NCBI RefSeq assembly: GCF_018364065.1
Contig: NZ_JAGZMO010000007.1
Span: forward strand, 1-64,000
DNA from: Veillonella sp.
GTDB lineage: Bacteria > Bacillota > Negativicutes > Veillonellales > Veillonellaceae
Direction of reading: 5' to 3'
DNA: 64,000 nucleotides
Below the pieces are notes generated by a model. The model saw only the letters and a program-made list of their open reading frames with translations. It did no database searches and had not been told where the DNA came from. The position numbers were made by a program, and so were the translations under genes. Positions 8,580 through 17,181 of this stretch are shown here, piece by piece (the first letter of the stretch is position 1; every line of letters begins with the position of its first letter).

Positions 8580-9926
8580 CTATCGGCACAGCACGGTCAG
8601 CTTCCCATGCGGTCCTGCCCAAGGCAAGTCTGTAAACTCTTCCGGTTTCACCCAGCGCCAGTCAGCGCTGCATTCTACCGCTTCTGCATTTGCCGTATTC
8701 AGCTTTGCTGCCGCCGTTTTTCCTGCCTCCGACTGTGCCGCAGCAGTAGTTATGCCACTCGCCTGCCCGGTCACTTCCACCTCATAAGCTTCCATTTCCC
8801 AGCAGCGGTGAGAGAACACGTGGCGAAGGCGTTTAATACAGGCCGGATCAATTTGCCCCTGCAAGCCTAACTCTTCAAGCAGTGTTGCCAACGGTTCACT
8901 GCCTACAACAGCTACTTCCTGTTTTGCAATCATATGGAGTTCGCGATCCACTTCAACGGAAGGGAATTCCCACATGGAGCGCAATAATCCGCTGTCAGGG
9001 CGTCGATGGAGCAAATATTCGCCCTTTTCATTGCGTATCATTCCCACTATAACCGAAATTACAGGTACTTTCTTATTTACAATGCGCACCGGTAACTCTG
9101 TCTCCGTGCCGGCCGCTTTAGCGGCACACCACGGAACTATAGGGCACTCGCCGCAGCGCGGACTTTTCGGAATGCAAACACGAGCGCCGAAGTCCATTAG
9201 GGACTGGTTAAAATCGCCCGGTCGATCCGGTGGCATGGTTTCTTCTGCAAGAGCGGTAATTTTCTTCTTGCCCGCCGTGCGCATTATGTCGTCGTGAATG
9301 TTATAAAGCCGCGCATACACGCGGAGCACGTTGCCGTCAATGGCCGGCTCTTTCAGGTTGTACGCGATGGACAATACAGCACCGGCCGTATAGGCACCTA
9401 CCCCTTTCAGAGATTCCATGTCTTTACGGTTGCGAGGAATTTCACCGCCGTAGCGCTCCATCACTTCCTGAACGCCTAAACGAAGATTGCGAGCCCGTGA
9501 GTAGTAGCCCAGGCCCTGCCAGGCTTTCACTACGTCATCTTCCGATGCGCGGGCCAACGCTTCTTTGGTTGGAAAGAGGCGCATCCAGTTTTCATAGTAT
9601 GGACGCATGGCTTCAATGCGAGTCTGCTGGGACATGATTTCAGAAACCCAGATTTTATAGGGATCCTTCGTTTCACGCCATGGCAGCTCCCGCTTGTTGC
9701 GGTCATACCAGTCTAACAGCTCACCGGTCCAGGCGGAATCTGTTCTGATATCTGTCTTAATATCTGTCTTAATATCTATTTTGATGTCTGTCTTAATATC
9801 TGTTTTGATGTCTGTCTTAATATCTGTTTTAATGTCTGTCTCACCGGCTACTGAATTGTCTACTATATTATCTATTATATTATCTGCTAAATTATCCACT
9901 AATTTATTCGTTACTTTCTGAGGCAC
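8580..9926 (-). CDS. mutY: A/G-specific adenine glycosylase with repeat-encoded N-terminal extension
   Basis: Removes adenine mispaired with 8-oxoguanine. 448 residues with a GTG start at 9926 and GGAGG about ten bases upstream; the start overlaps the end of the Nudix gene by 16 bases. The helix-hairpin-helix core carries the catalytic Glu96 in PYKIWVSEIMSQQT, ESLKGVGAYTAGA, Asp197 in AIDGNVL, and a 4Fe-4S cluster at C251-X6-C258-X2-C261-X5-C267. A Nudix-like C-terminal domain follows, with an Ala-rich insertion around 400-425. The first ~63 residues are foreign to MutY. They are a DN-x-x repeat followed by about nine TDIK repeats encoded by a 12-bp tandem array. No methionine or plausible alternative start lies between the repeats and the core, so the extension is probably translated. 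Confidence 0.95.
   Translation of the reverse strand: MPQKVTNKLVDNLADNIIDNIVDNSVAGETDIKTDIKTDIKTDIKTDIKIDIKTDIKTDIRTDSAWTGELLDWYDRNKRELPWRETKDPYKIWVSEIMSQQTRIEAMRPYYENWMRLFPTKEALARASEDDVVKAWQGLGYYSRARNLRLGVQEVMERYGGEIPRNRKDMESLKGVGAYTAGAVLSIAYNLKEPAIDGNVLRVYARLYNIHDDIMRTAGKKKITALAEETMPPDRPGDFNQSLMDFGARVCIPKSPRCGECPIVPWCAAKAAGTETELPVRIVNKKVPVISVIVGMIRNEKGEYLLHRRPDSGLLRSMWEFPSVEVDRELHMIAKQEVAVVGSEPLATLLEELGLQGQIDPACIKRLRHVFSHRCWEMEAYEVEVTGQASGITTAAAQSEAGKTAAAKLNTANAEAVECSADWRWVKPEEFTDLPWAGPHGKLTVLCR
9739..9842 (-). repeat. 12-bp tandem repeat inside mutY
   Basis: About nine copies of a 12-base unit encoding Thr-Asp-Ile-Lys. Because the unit is a multiple of three, changes in copy number keep the frame. 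The adjacent bases (about 9843-9905) encode a more degenerate four-residue DN-x-x repeat. Confidence 0.9.
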
Positions 9927-10432
9927 GCTCTGATTTCCTCCACTGTTTCAAATTCTTCTATGCGAGGCACTTGCTCAAAGTCGGAATAGAGCACACCGTC
10001 GTTGGCTTTATCGAAAATAAGCATGGCGTGGAGCAATTGACCGTCCAAGACTTTCGGAATCCAGTCCGCATCGCCTTTCCACATTTCATCGTACGGAATT
10101 TTATCGAAGTCAAACCAAAAAGGCTCCATCTCTTCGCTTTCCAAAGGAAGGCCTTCGTAATGTCTCACAATATATGTATAGTTCAGATGGTTCAAATCTT
10201 CGTCATAAGGAAACTGGAAGTTCATAATAGCTACCGGTTCCAAATCTTCCGGCTTAACCAGCAATGACACTTCTTCGCGAATCTCGCGAACAGCGCACTG
10301 CCTAAATGTTTCATTGTCCTGCTTCTTACCGCCGAAGCCATTATACTTACCGGCTCCGAAGCCGCGCTTCTTGCGTCCCAGGAGCACCTGATTCTTTTCA
10401 TTAACTATAAAGCACAACGTTGTTGGTTTCAT
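9911..10432 (-). CDS. Nudix hydrolase, MTH1-like 8-oxo-dGTPase
   Basis: A 173-residue Nudix enzyme probably sanitising oxidised purine nucleotides. The Nudix box GX5EX7REUXEE is intact at about residues 35-57 (GKKQDNE...REIREEV). The preceding GKYNGFGGK is the signature of the MTH1/MutT-like 8-oxo-dGTP branch. The ATG at 10432 starts a two-gene unit. Its stop overlaps the start of mutY by 16 bases, so the two are translationally coupled. Together they cover two arms of the GO (oxidised guanine) defence: pool cleaning and mismatch correction. Confidence 0.88.
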   Translation of the reverse strand: MKPTTLCFIVNEKNQVLLGRKKRGFGAGKYNGFGGKKQDNETFRQCAVREIREEVSLLVKPEDLEPVAIMNFQFPYDEDLNHLNYTYIVRHYEGLPLESEEMEPFWFDFDKIPYDEMWKGDADWIPKVLDGQLLHAMLIFDKANDGVLYSDFEQVPRIEEFETVEEIRACLRK

Positions 10433-10630
10433 CTATGTCGCTTCCTTTCAGAAGAACTCATCTATTTTTATCTATATTATTATATCATATTCTCCCCGCC
10501 CTGTTCGTAATGCCACATCACTTGCTTCTCATAATTTTAATAGAATATATTAATTATGATTATAAAAATCTTATAAAGCACACTGCCAAAAAGGAACAAC
10601 CTGTGATAGTATAAAAGAGTGAGGTGTGTT

Positions 10631-11398
10631 ATGAACAATCCATTAGTATTTAATATAGCAATGGGCCGCTCAAAGCCTGAAAACATTCGGCACCGCGAGG
10701 CGGCTTGTCCATTTTGCGATGTACAACATTTAACTAATATATTAGACAAGGACGGCCATATTATTTGGCTTATGAACAAATATCCGGTTCTTGAAAATAC
10801 ATGGCCTACGGTAATTATCGAGAACGACGACTGTTTCAGCGAGTTCTCCCACTACCCGGCACCTATGGCGGAAAAGGTCTTGGCGTTTTCTTTGGAAAAA
10901 TGGAAGGAAACTATGGCCCGACCTGAGTTCGCCTCTGTTTTGTATTTCAAAAATTACGGCCCCATGTCCGGCGGTTCTATCCGTCATCCTCATAGCCAGA
11001 TTATCGGGCTCTATGATTATGACTACCGGGAAGACATTAAGCCTTATCATTTCGAAGGGCCTGTGATAAAATCGGAACCTCATCTTACATTGACCATTTC
11101 GAACCAGCCAATCATCGGCTTCTTCGAGTTCAATTTAGAGTTTGACGATTTTACGGATATAAAACTCCTAAGTCGCCGTTTACAACAAATTGTGCGCTAC
11201 TTGCTGACGGATTTCTCCAAGTACAGCGCGTCCTATAATTTGTTCTTTTATAATTTACAAACAGGCTCCTATTATGCTAAAATAGTGCCTCGTTATGTAA
11301 CGTCCCCGCTCTATGTGGGATACAAAATCAGTCAAATCAGTAATAACGAACGACTGGAACAAATTAAAAAGGAATTAATCAACGACTATTTAATGTAA
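10631..11398 (+). CDS. GalT/HIT-like protein (DUF4931)
   Basis: About 255 residues. The start was placed at the ATG at 10631, just after GTGAGGTG. It contains a CPFC zinc-knuckle (near residue 27) and GGSIRHPHSQI (about 118-128), which carries the histidine triad-like HxHxQ motif of galactose-1-phosphate uridylyltransferase relatives. This supports a nucleotidyl-transferase or hydrolase fold. The family is usually annotated DUF4931 and its substrate is not established. It starts a three-gene plus-strand operon with a metallophosphoesterase nine bases downstream, transcribed away from mutY. Confidence 0.8.
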   Translation: MNNPLVFNIAMGRSKPENIRHREAACPFCDVQHLTNILDKDGHIIWLMNKYPVLENTWPTVIIENDDCFSEFSHYPAPMAEKVLAFSLEKWKETMARPEFASVLYFKNYGPMSGGSIRHPHSQIIGLYDYDYREDIKPYHFEGPVIKSEPHLTLTISNQPIIGFFEFNLEFDDFTDIKLLSRRLQQIVRYLLTDFSKYSASYNLFFYNLQTGSYYAKIVPRYVTSPLYVGYKISQISNNERLEQIKKELINDYLM

Positions 11399-11407
11399 GG
11401 AGGTCCC

Positions 11408-12130
11408 TTGAAAGTTTTTGCAATCGGCGATCTTCATTTTTCAGGTCTGCCTCCCACTAAACCTATGGAGATTTTCGGGTCTCACTGGGAAAATCATCGG
11501 GACAAATTATGTAAAGCCTGGCAAGAGCAGGTGCAGGACGAAGATCTTGTCTTTGTAGTAGGCGATACATCGTGGGCCATGCGCCTCGATGTGGCCGTGG
11601 ACGATCTTACAGCCATTGCCAATTTGCCCGGCTCTATTTATTTAATACGGGGAAACCACGACTATTGGTGGAGCAGCCTTTCGAAAATGAATAAAGCCAT
11701 GAACAATGCGCTTCATTTTCTCCAGGGGCACGGCACCGCCATCGGACCTATTGCGTTCGGCGGCACGCGCGGTTATCTTTGCCCTAACGATACAGCCTTT
11801 GATGCCGAGCACGACACGTCTATTTATGCACGAGAACTGCTCCGCACGGAAGCATCTCTTCAGGAAATGGAAAAAGCGCTCGAAGCGAACGGATACAAAG
11901 ACAGTGATGAGGCTGTACGCATTTTACTGCTCCATTATCCTCCATTTAATGATAAAAATGAAGCCAGCGGCTTTACGGATCTGTTGGCCGCATACAATGT
12001 AGATCATTGCATATTCGGTCATCTCCACGATAAATCATCGTTCCAACGAATTCCGAAACAATTCGGTTCTACGGAGTTGCACCTGGTATCTGCAGATTAT
12101 ATGAATTTTACGATAAAGGAGATTCTATGA
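11408..12130 (+). CDS. Cytosolic calcineurin-like metallophosphoesterase
   Basis: 240 residues with no signal peptide, starting at TTG 11408 behind a strong AAGGAGG (11397-11403). All metal motifs are present: GDLHFS (7-12), VGDTSWA, RGNHDYWW, LLHYPPF and GHLHDK. It belongs to the small predicted phosphohydrolase group of Firmicutes that act on unknown phosphodiesters or monoesters. Its stop overlaps the next start as ATGA (12127-12130), so the following small gene is translationally coupled. Confidence 0.88.
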   Translation: MKVFAIGDLHFSGLPPTKPMEIFGSHWENHRDKLCKAWQEQVQDEDLVFVVGDTSWAMRLDVAVDDLTAIANLPGSIYLIRGNHDYWWSSLSKMNKAMNNALHFLQGHGTAIGPIAFGGTRGYLCPNDTAFDAEHDTSIYARELLRTEASLQEMEKALEANGYKDSDEAVRILLLHYPPFNDKNEASGFTDLLAAYNVDHCIFGHLHDKSSFQRIPKQFGSTELHLVSADYMNFTIKEIL

Positions 12131-12357
12131 GTCGAATCCATAAAGAACATTTAGAGGCCGGCTATATCTTCGGAGACATTGACAACGAAGAATACATTTA
12201 CCTGCCTGCCGGCGAAGTAGGCACCGATTCGCCGATGTGCGTATTGGAACGCCACAAATCCTATGAAGATATCAGCCTTGACGAAGCGGCTCACTTAATC
12301 GATAAATTGAGCTTGCGCCCTTGTGCTCATCCTTCATTGGGAAAAAAATCGTTTTAA
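12127..12357 (+). CDS. Small conserved-looking protein of unknown function
   Basis: 76 residues, acidic, with no membrane segment and no motif I recognise. The ATGA overlap with the upstream phosphoesterase gene and the terminator 27 bases after its stop support a real coupled gene. Function unknown. Confidence 0.65.
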   Translation: MSRIHKEHLEAGYIFGDIDNEEYIYLPAGEVGTDSPMCVLERHKSYEDISLDEAAHLIDKLSLRPCAHPSLGKKSF

Positions 12358-12383
12358 GATTATATCACTTAGCGTTTATACGC

Positions 12384-12426
12384 AAAGAGACTACTGCAAC
12401 CGATTCGGTACAGTAGTCTCTTTTTT
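12384..12426 (+). terminator. Terminator of the GalT-like operon
   Basis: A stem of 13 pairs (12384-12396 with 12411-12423) followed by T6. Confidence 0.9.
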
Positions 12427-12451
12427 AACACCTTAATACGCTTATACATGT

Positions 12452-12479
12452 CTCACCCCTAGCGGGGTGAGCATTTTTT
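12452..12479 (+). terminator. Second, tandem terminator
   Basis: An 8-bp perfect GC-rich stem (12452-12459 with 12464-12471), tetraloop TAGC, then CA and T6 on the plus strand. It backs up the terminator 30 bases upstream and shields the convergent gene at 12614. Confidence 0.75.
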
Positions 12480-12613
12480 ATGGTACCAATATTGAATCAT
12501 CAGTCAATATTTCAGGTGCATTTATGCAGTTTTGTTTCTCTTCGCCGAAATTAGCCTTCAAAACCATCCATTAAAATCAGCCTTCGGATTCTAACTAAGC
12601 TTCAAAAGCTAAA

Positions 12614-12958
12614 TTAGTCTTCAGAACCGAATGGAATCAATTTCTGAGCTTGTTCACGGTGCATAGGTTTGATAAAGCGATTGGCCACTTTGAAAGCCAA
12701 AGCGATAACAGCCGCATCATCGACCCAACCGATAAACGGAATACGGTCAGATACAAGGTCTATCGGCAAGATCAGATAGCCCAACGCACCGGCAATAATA
12801 GCCTTAACGTATTTAGGGGTATCTGCATCTTTAAAGCAATAGAACAACACACAGGCACGACGTAAAAATACTACGTTTTTGCCTACACCGGTTGTGAAGC
12901 GCATAAATTTATCGGACGAAAAAAACCTTGCAAATTTAATAAGTTTTAATGGATTCAT
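12614..12958 (-). CDS. YkvA/DUF1232 membrane protein
   Basis: 114 residues. The DUF1232 core is recognisable around 50-95: ALGYLILPIDLVSD, then PFIGWVDDAAVI. These small proteins have one or two hydrophobic helices and unknown function. It follows the long LEA-like protein by 48 bases on the same strand with no terminator between, so the two are probably cotranscribed. Confidence 0.8.
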   Translation of the reverse strand: MNPLKLIKFARFFSSDKFMRFTTGVGKNVVFLRRACVLFYCFKDADTPKYVKAIIAGALGYLILPIDLVSDRIPFIGWVDDAAVIALAFKVANRFIKPMHREQAQKLIPFGSED

Positions 12959-13006
12959 ACTCTACACTCCAATACGCTAGATATACTTATACCAAGTAAT
13001 CTCTTC

Positions 13007-14821
13007 TTATTTTTTCAAAGCGGACTGTACTTCGTCAGCTTTATTTGCTACTTCGTTTTTCACTTCGTCAGCTTTGCGCTCTGCTTGGCCTTTTAATTCT
13101 TCGGCTTTATCTGCAGCTTGATCTTTCAAATCTTCTGCTTTATCTTTCAATTCATCTACTTTATCAGAAGCTTGGTCTTTCAAATCTTCTGCTTTGTCTT
13201 TTAATTCATCTACTTTATCGGAAGCTTGGTCTTTTAAATCTTCTACTTTATCAGCAGCCTGATCTTTCAAATCTTCTGCTTTATCTTTTAATTCATCTAC
13301 TTTATCGGAAGCTTGGTCTTTTAAATCTTCCACTTTGTCAGCAGCCTGATCTTTCAAGTCTCCAGCTTTATCTTTTAATTCGTCTACTTTGTCAGCAGCC
13401 TGGTCTTTCAAGTCTTCAGCTTTTCCTGTTAATTCGTCTACTTTATCTGCAGCTTGTCCTTTAAGTTCTTCCACTTTGTCGGAAGCCTGTTCTGCTAAAT
13501 CGGCTGCCTGACCTTTTAATTCTTCCACTTTATCAGCAGCCTGTGCCTTAAGTTCATCTACTTTATCAGAAGCCTGTTCTGCTAAATCGGCTGCCTGGTC
13601 TTTTAATTCTTCCACTTTATCAGCAGCTTGGTCTTTTAAGTTTTCAAATGTATCAGAAGCCTGTTCTTTCAACTCGTTTACTTTATCTACAGCTTGATCT
13701 TTTAAATCTGCCGCCTGGTCTTTTAACTCATCTACTTTATCAGACAATTGTTCTTTAACTTCGCCTACTTTAGTTACTACTGTGTCTTTTAATTCGTTTA
13801 CCTTATCAAGTGCCACTTCTTTTGCCTCCCCTACTTTGGATGTAACTACGTCTTTAACTTCATTCACCTTATCACTTGCAGTTGATGTAAAACCTGCAAC
13901 ATTACTCTTAACACTTTCCACATGATCACTAACACTGCTGTTATTGAAGGCGTCCTTCACATCGCTCACTTTGTCGGACACTTTTTCAGAAGCGCCGGTT
14001 ACTTTTTCTACGACGATTTCACGAGCTTCGCTAACAGTACCTGCTGCAGAGGATGCAGCATCGCCGGCCAATTCAACAGCCGTATTGCCGATGCTCAATA
14101 ATAAAGCACCGATACCGCTCAATGCATGTTTTGCATTGTCTACGAATTCGCTTTGAGATTCAGAAGACTTGCCGAGAAGACCGCCCACTACGGAAGCCAC
14201 AGCGCCAATTACTGTACCGGCAACGGAGCTGATACGAGCGCCCAAATCGCCATCCAGGAAGCCATTGCTTAAGCCGAGGAATTCGGAAGTGTCTACACCG
14301 GACGCAGCCAAGAAGTCTTTTTCTTCATTACCTAATGGCTGTGTCTTCTTAGGGTTGTCCATCAATGTCATTGCAGTTGTTTTAATGTGATCGAAAATAG
14401 CCAACATTTTTTCTCTGTATTCAGAGAAGTCGCTCGGCATTGGCATGCCGCTTTCCACCCAAAGTTTTGCCACTTTGCCCACTGCATAAGTAAGAGCAAC
14501 AGCCAAAGGAATCTTCACTTTAGGATTAGGGAATACGGAAGTCAACAATGCGCTTACCACACTGCCGCCCAAGCCGCCGAGGAAGCCGATAATAGCTCCT
14601 GCAGAAGCGCTGTGTCCATATACTTCAGCGATTTTGCTTACCATATATACATCATTGGCAATCAGTGCAGTTGTGCTTAATTTCGGTGCCATTACCAAAA
14701 CGCCCGCACGAGCTGCCGCCCAGCGACAAATCGATTCGATTTCCGCATCTCTGGCCGCCAATTCAGCCTCTACCTGTGCCATCACTTCTTCATGAGGTAA
14801 TAACTTCTTAGTTTCTTCCAT
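13007..14821 (-). CDS. Long amphipathic-repeat (LEA/apolipoprotein-like) protein with hydrophobic N-domain
   Basis: 604 residues with two parts. Residues 1-~200 contain Ala/Gly-rich hydrophobic stretches, such as ALIANDVYMVSKIAEVYG and GGLGGSVVSALL, reminiscent of the DUF697/YcjF group; that assignment is tentative. From about residue 250 to the end the protein is almost wholly charged helical repeats of 11 and 22 residues built on DKVDELKDKAEDL and DQAADKVEDLKDQ, like late-embryogenesis-abundant proteins or apolipoprotein helices. Such repeats form amphipathic helices that lie on membranes or protect other molecules; a stress or membrane role is inferred. The DNA is strongly repetitive (13060-13750), so copy number may vary. 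It is followed by the DUF1232 gene. Confidence 0.8.
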   Translation of the reverse strand: MEETKKLLPHEEVMAQVEAELAARDAEIESICRWAAARAGVLVMAPKLSTTALIANDVYMVSKIAEVYGHSASAGAIIGFLGGLGGSVVSALLTSVFPNPKVKIPLAVALTYAVGKVAKLWVESGMPMPSDFSEYREKMLAIFDHIKTTAMTLMDNPKKTQPLGNEEKDFLAASGVDTSEFLGLSNGFLDGDLGARISSVAGTVIGAVASVVGGLLGKSSESQSEFVDNAKHALSGIGALLLSIGNTAVELAGDAASSAAGTVSEAREIVVEKVTGASEKVSDKVSDVKDAFNNSSVSDHVESVKSNVAGFTSTASDKVNEVKDVVTSKVGEAKEVALDKVNELKDTVVTKVGEVKEQLSDKVDELKDQAADLKDQAVDKVNELKEQASDTFENLKDQAADKVEELKDQAADLAEQASDKVDELKAQAADKVEELKGQAADLAEQASDKVEELKGQAADKVDELTGKAEDLKDQAADKVDELKDKAGDLKDQAADKVEDLKDQASDKVDELKDKAEDLKDQAADKVEDLKDQASDKVDELKDKAEDLKDQASDKVDELKDKAEDLKDQAADKAEELKGQAERKADEVKNEVANKADEVQSALKK

Positions 14822-15160
14822 TTATACCGCTCCTTGTCTCTCTAACGCAATCCCTATTATTTACAATACATTTGTCTTACTATTTTAAAATAAAAACCTC
14901 TGTAATAAATTTCTTCTAATACTTTCACTATAACGCTTTTATTCTGTATATTCAAATAAAAACTATGCATAGTTACCGTATTAATCTGTATTATATTGCA
15001 TCTGCTTCATTTTCCCCATTAAAACAGTGCTTACAGTCGATTAGGTCCTATATTTATTTTAACAATTCTACAATAAACAAAAAAGGTCCTATTATAAATA
15101 ATTCGATATAAATCTATTTTTTCCTCTTTTAAAATGTATAAATTTTTCGATTAACGCCTC
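14822..15160. other. AT-rich intergenic region
   Basis: 339 bases between the SDR stop and the repeat protein start. It is very AT-rich. I see no gene, no terminator hairpin for the SDR gene and no promoter good enough to call. Confidence 0.6.
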
Positions 15161-15928
15161 TTACCAGCTGGTAAGTCCGCCGTCAATCGTCCAAGCCGCT
15201 CCGGTAACAAAAGAAGCTTTGTCACTTAATAAAAATGCGATAACTTCACCGATTTCTTTCGGCTTCGCAATGCGCCCCAACGGGTAATGCATGGCCATTT
15301 CTTCCAAGGCTTCTTCAAAGGTCTGGTTACTTTCCGCCAGCTGTTTCGCCACAATGGATGTGTCCACATCGCCCGGGCACACACAGTTAACGCGCACATC
15401 GTGAACGGCCATTTCAAGAGCGAGCGACTTCGTAAAGCTTACGATGGCCCCCTTTGTCGCTCCGTATACGGTACAGGATACATTGCCCTGCAGGCCCGCA
15501 TCACTGGACACGGTTACGATGCTTCCCTTCGTACGGCGCAAATATGGTGCCGCCGCCTGGCAAAGAAATACGGTACCTTTTACATTGGTCCCGATCATTT
15601 CATCAAAGGCTTCTTCCGTCACATCATCGAGAAGCTCCTCTTTGTAAAATCCCGCTGCTGTAACCAACGCGCTGAGACCGCCGAAGAGTCGCACTGTCTC
15701 ATCTACAATACGCCGGCAGTTCATGACCTTGCTCACATCCCCTTGCACAAAGCGTACTTTTGAGGATATGCGTCGTAATTTTACAACGGCCTCCTGGCCT
15801 ACGTGTTCATTGCGCCCATTAATCACGACGCTCCAACCGTCCTTCAACAGTAATTGTGCTGTCGCAAATCCGATGCCGGACGTACCGCCACTAATTAATG
15901 CTACAGGATTATCTCCATGTAGTGGCAT
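15161..15928 (-). CDS. Short-chain dehydrogenase/reductase (FabG-like)
   Basis: 255 residues of classical SDR fold. Cofactor motif GGTSGIGFA (about 14-22), VTAAG (NNAG position), catalytic Ser in VSSDAG, and the YxxxK pair as YGATK. The C-terminal pattern FLLSDKASFVTGAAWTIDGG is typical of FabG-like oxidoreductases. The substrate cannot be told from sequence, and no fatty-acid genes are nearby. The ATG at 15928 follows AGGTGAT. It lies 22 bases after the TauE-type exporter gene on the same strand, so the two probably form one transcript. Confidence 0.87.
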   Translation of the reverse strand: MPLHGDNPVALISGGTSGIGFATAQLLLKDGWSVVINGRNEHVGQEAVVKLRRISSKVRFVQGDVSKVMNCRRIVDETVRLFGGLSALVTAAGFYKEELLDDVTEEAFDEMIGTNVKGTVFLCQAAAPYLRRTKGSIVTVSSDAGLQGNVSCTVYGATKGAIVSFTKSLALEMAVHDVRVNCVCPGDVDTSIVAKQLAESNQTFEEALEEMAMHYPLGRIAKPKEIGEVIAFLLSDKASFVTGAAWTIDGGLTSW

Positions 15929-15950
15929 ATTATCACCTACCTTAGATCTA

Positions 15951-16724
15951 TTAAAAATGAGTCACTATATAATCGTATATCATTTTCGCCAACATGCTTG
16001 TGGTCGTAAGGATAAATACAACGCGCACCAAACCGGATCCTTTTCGGATGGCTAACCGTGCGCCAAAAGTGGCACCGATAATCTGCCCTGCCGCTGCTGA
16101 CAGGCCGTAAATATAATTTACGTGCCCCATACCGATGAAAATAACCAGCGATGCCACATTACTGGTAAAGTTTAAAAACTTCGCATTCCCCGATGCAAAG
16201 AGGAAATTAAAACCGCCATAAATAAACATAAAGATTAAAAATGTACCGGTCCCGGGGCCTACGAATCCGTCGTAAAATCCGATACCGAGAGCACCGAACA
16301 CGAGGAGGAGCATTTTCTTTTTCGAAGCTCCCCCATACGTGCTCACTTCGCCCCAGTCTTTTTTAAAGACTACAAAGAGCAATACGGCTACGAGAAGCAC
16401 GATAATTATTGGTTTCAAATATAAAGGCGGTATACGCACCACCAGCCCGGTACCTAAAATAGCCCCTATAAAGGTAGCGGGCAATAATTTTTTTACTAGA
16501 TTCCATTCCACTTTGCCGGAACGGGCATAGGCAATGGCCGCTGTTAGCGCACCAAATACGGCGGACAGTTTATTACTCCCCAAGGCCACACTGGGCGGTA
16601 AATTGGTTAGAAAAAATGCCGGTACGGAAATGAGTCCGCCCCCACCTACAATCGAATCCACAAAACCCGCCAACGACCCGGCTAGGAGCAGAATCAGTGC
16701 GACGGAGAAATCAGCTTCAAACAT
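15951..16724 (-). CDS. TauE/SafE-family anion exporter
   Basis: 257 residues with about eight hydrophobic helices. The N-terminal GSLAGFVDSIVGGGGLISVPA and the mid-protein GFYDGFVGPGTGTFL are the paired glycine-rich signatures of the TauE/SafE (DUF81) family. Members export sulfite, sulfoacetate or other organic anions. The ATG at 16724 was chosen because GGAGG sits seven bases upstream; a GTG 15 bases earlier overlaps that site. The ligand here is not known. Confidence 0.87.
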   Translation of the reverse strand: MFEADFSVALILLLAGSLAGFVDSIVGGGGLISVPAFFLTNLPPSVALGSNKLSAVFGALTAAIAYARSGKVEWNLVKKLLPATFIGAILGTGLVVRIPPLYLKPIIIVLLVAVLLFVVFKKDWGEVSTYGGASKKKMLLLVFGALGIGFYDGFVGPGTGTFLIFMFIYGGFNFLFASGNAKFLNFTSNVASLVIFIGMGHVNYIYGLSAAAGQIIGATFGARLAIRKGSGLVRVVFILTTTSMLAKMIYDYIVTHF

Positions 16725-16777
16725 ATACAATCCTCCCACCGGGATATTCCCTTTTCTCTCAACGAGCTAATTTCTGA

Positions 16778-17080
16778 TTATTTTTCTTTCTTTTTCAAGC
16801 GGCCAAGGACAATTTTATAGCCGTCTGCACCATATACTAAGCAACGTTTTACGCGACTGATGGTAGCCGTGCTGGCCCCCGTAGTTTCCACGATGGCATC
16901 GTAACTTTCGCCATTTTCCAGCATATTTGCCACTTCCAAACGCTGTGCCAATGCTTTGAGTTCATTAATCGTGCAAATGTCTTCAAAGAATTCGTAACAC
17001 TCATCAATATTCTTGAGTGTCAGGATAGCTCTAAATAACTGATCATTCAGCGGGTTGCGCAATTTTTCATTTACACTCAT
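16778..17080 (-). CDS. YerC/YecD-type TrpR-related DNA-binding protein
   Basis: 100 residues. The helix-turn-helix and flanks (DICTINELKALAQRLEVA, then GASTATISRVKR) match the TrpR-superfamily YerC/YecD group of Firmicutes. AGGAGG lies seven bases before the ATG. It is transcribed towards the TauE/SDR genes and could regulate them; its ligand and targets are unknown. The metNI terminator lies upstream, so it has its own promoter. Confidence 0.88.
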   Translation of the reverse strand: MSVNEKLRNPLNDQLFRAILTLKNIDECYEFFEDICTINELKALAQRLEVANMLENGESYDAIVETTGASTATISRVKRCLVYGADGYKIVLGRLKKKEK

Positions 17081-17127
17081 AAAAATCCTCCTAACTTAAC
17101 GCTTTTCCTTAATTATATTACAGGCGG

Positions 17128-17170
17128 AAAAAAAGAAAAAGACTTTCACACAAAAAAGTGTGAAAGTCTT
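17128..17170 (-). terminator. Terminator of metNI
   Basis: A perfect 13-bp stem (17139-17151 with 17158-17170) and A6 loop, followed on the minus strand by a T-rich run. It lies 12 bases after the metI stop. Confidence 0.92.
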
Positions 17171-17181
17171 CTGTCTATTTC

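Noticed and set aside
13045..13464. Leu-rich plus-strand frame opposite the LEA-like gene
   Set aside because: It arises from reading the charged helical repeats in antisense; it has no start signals.
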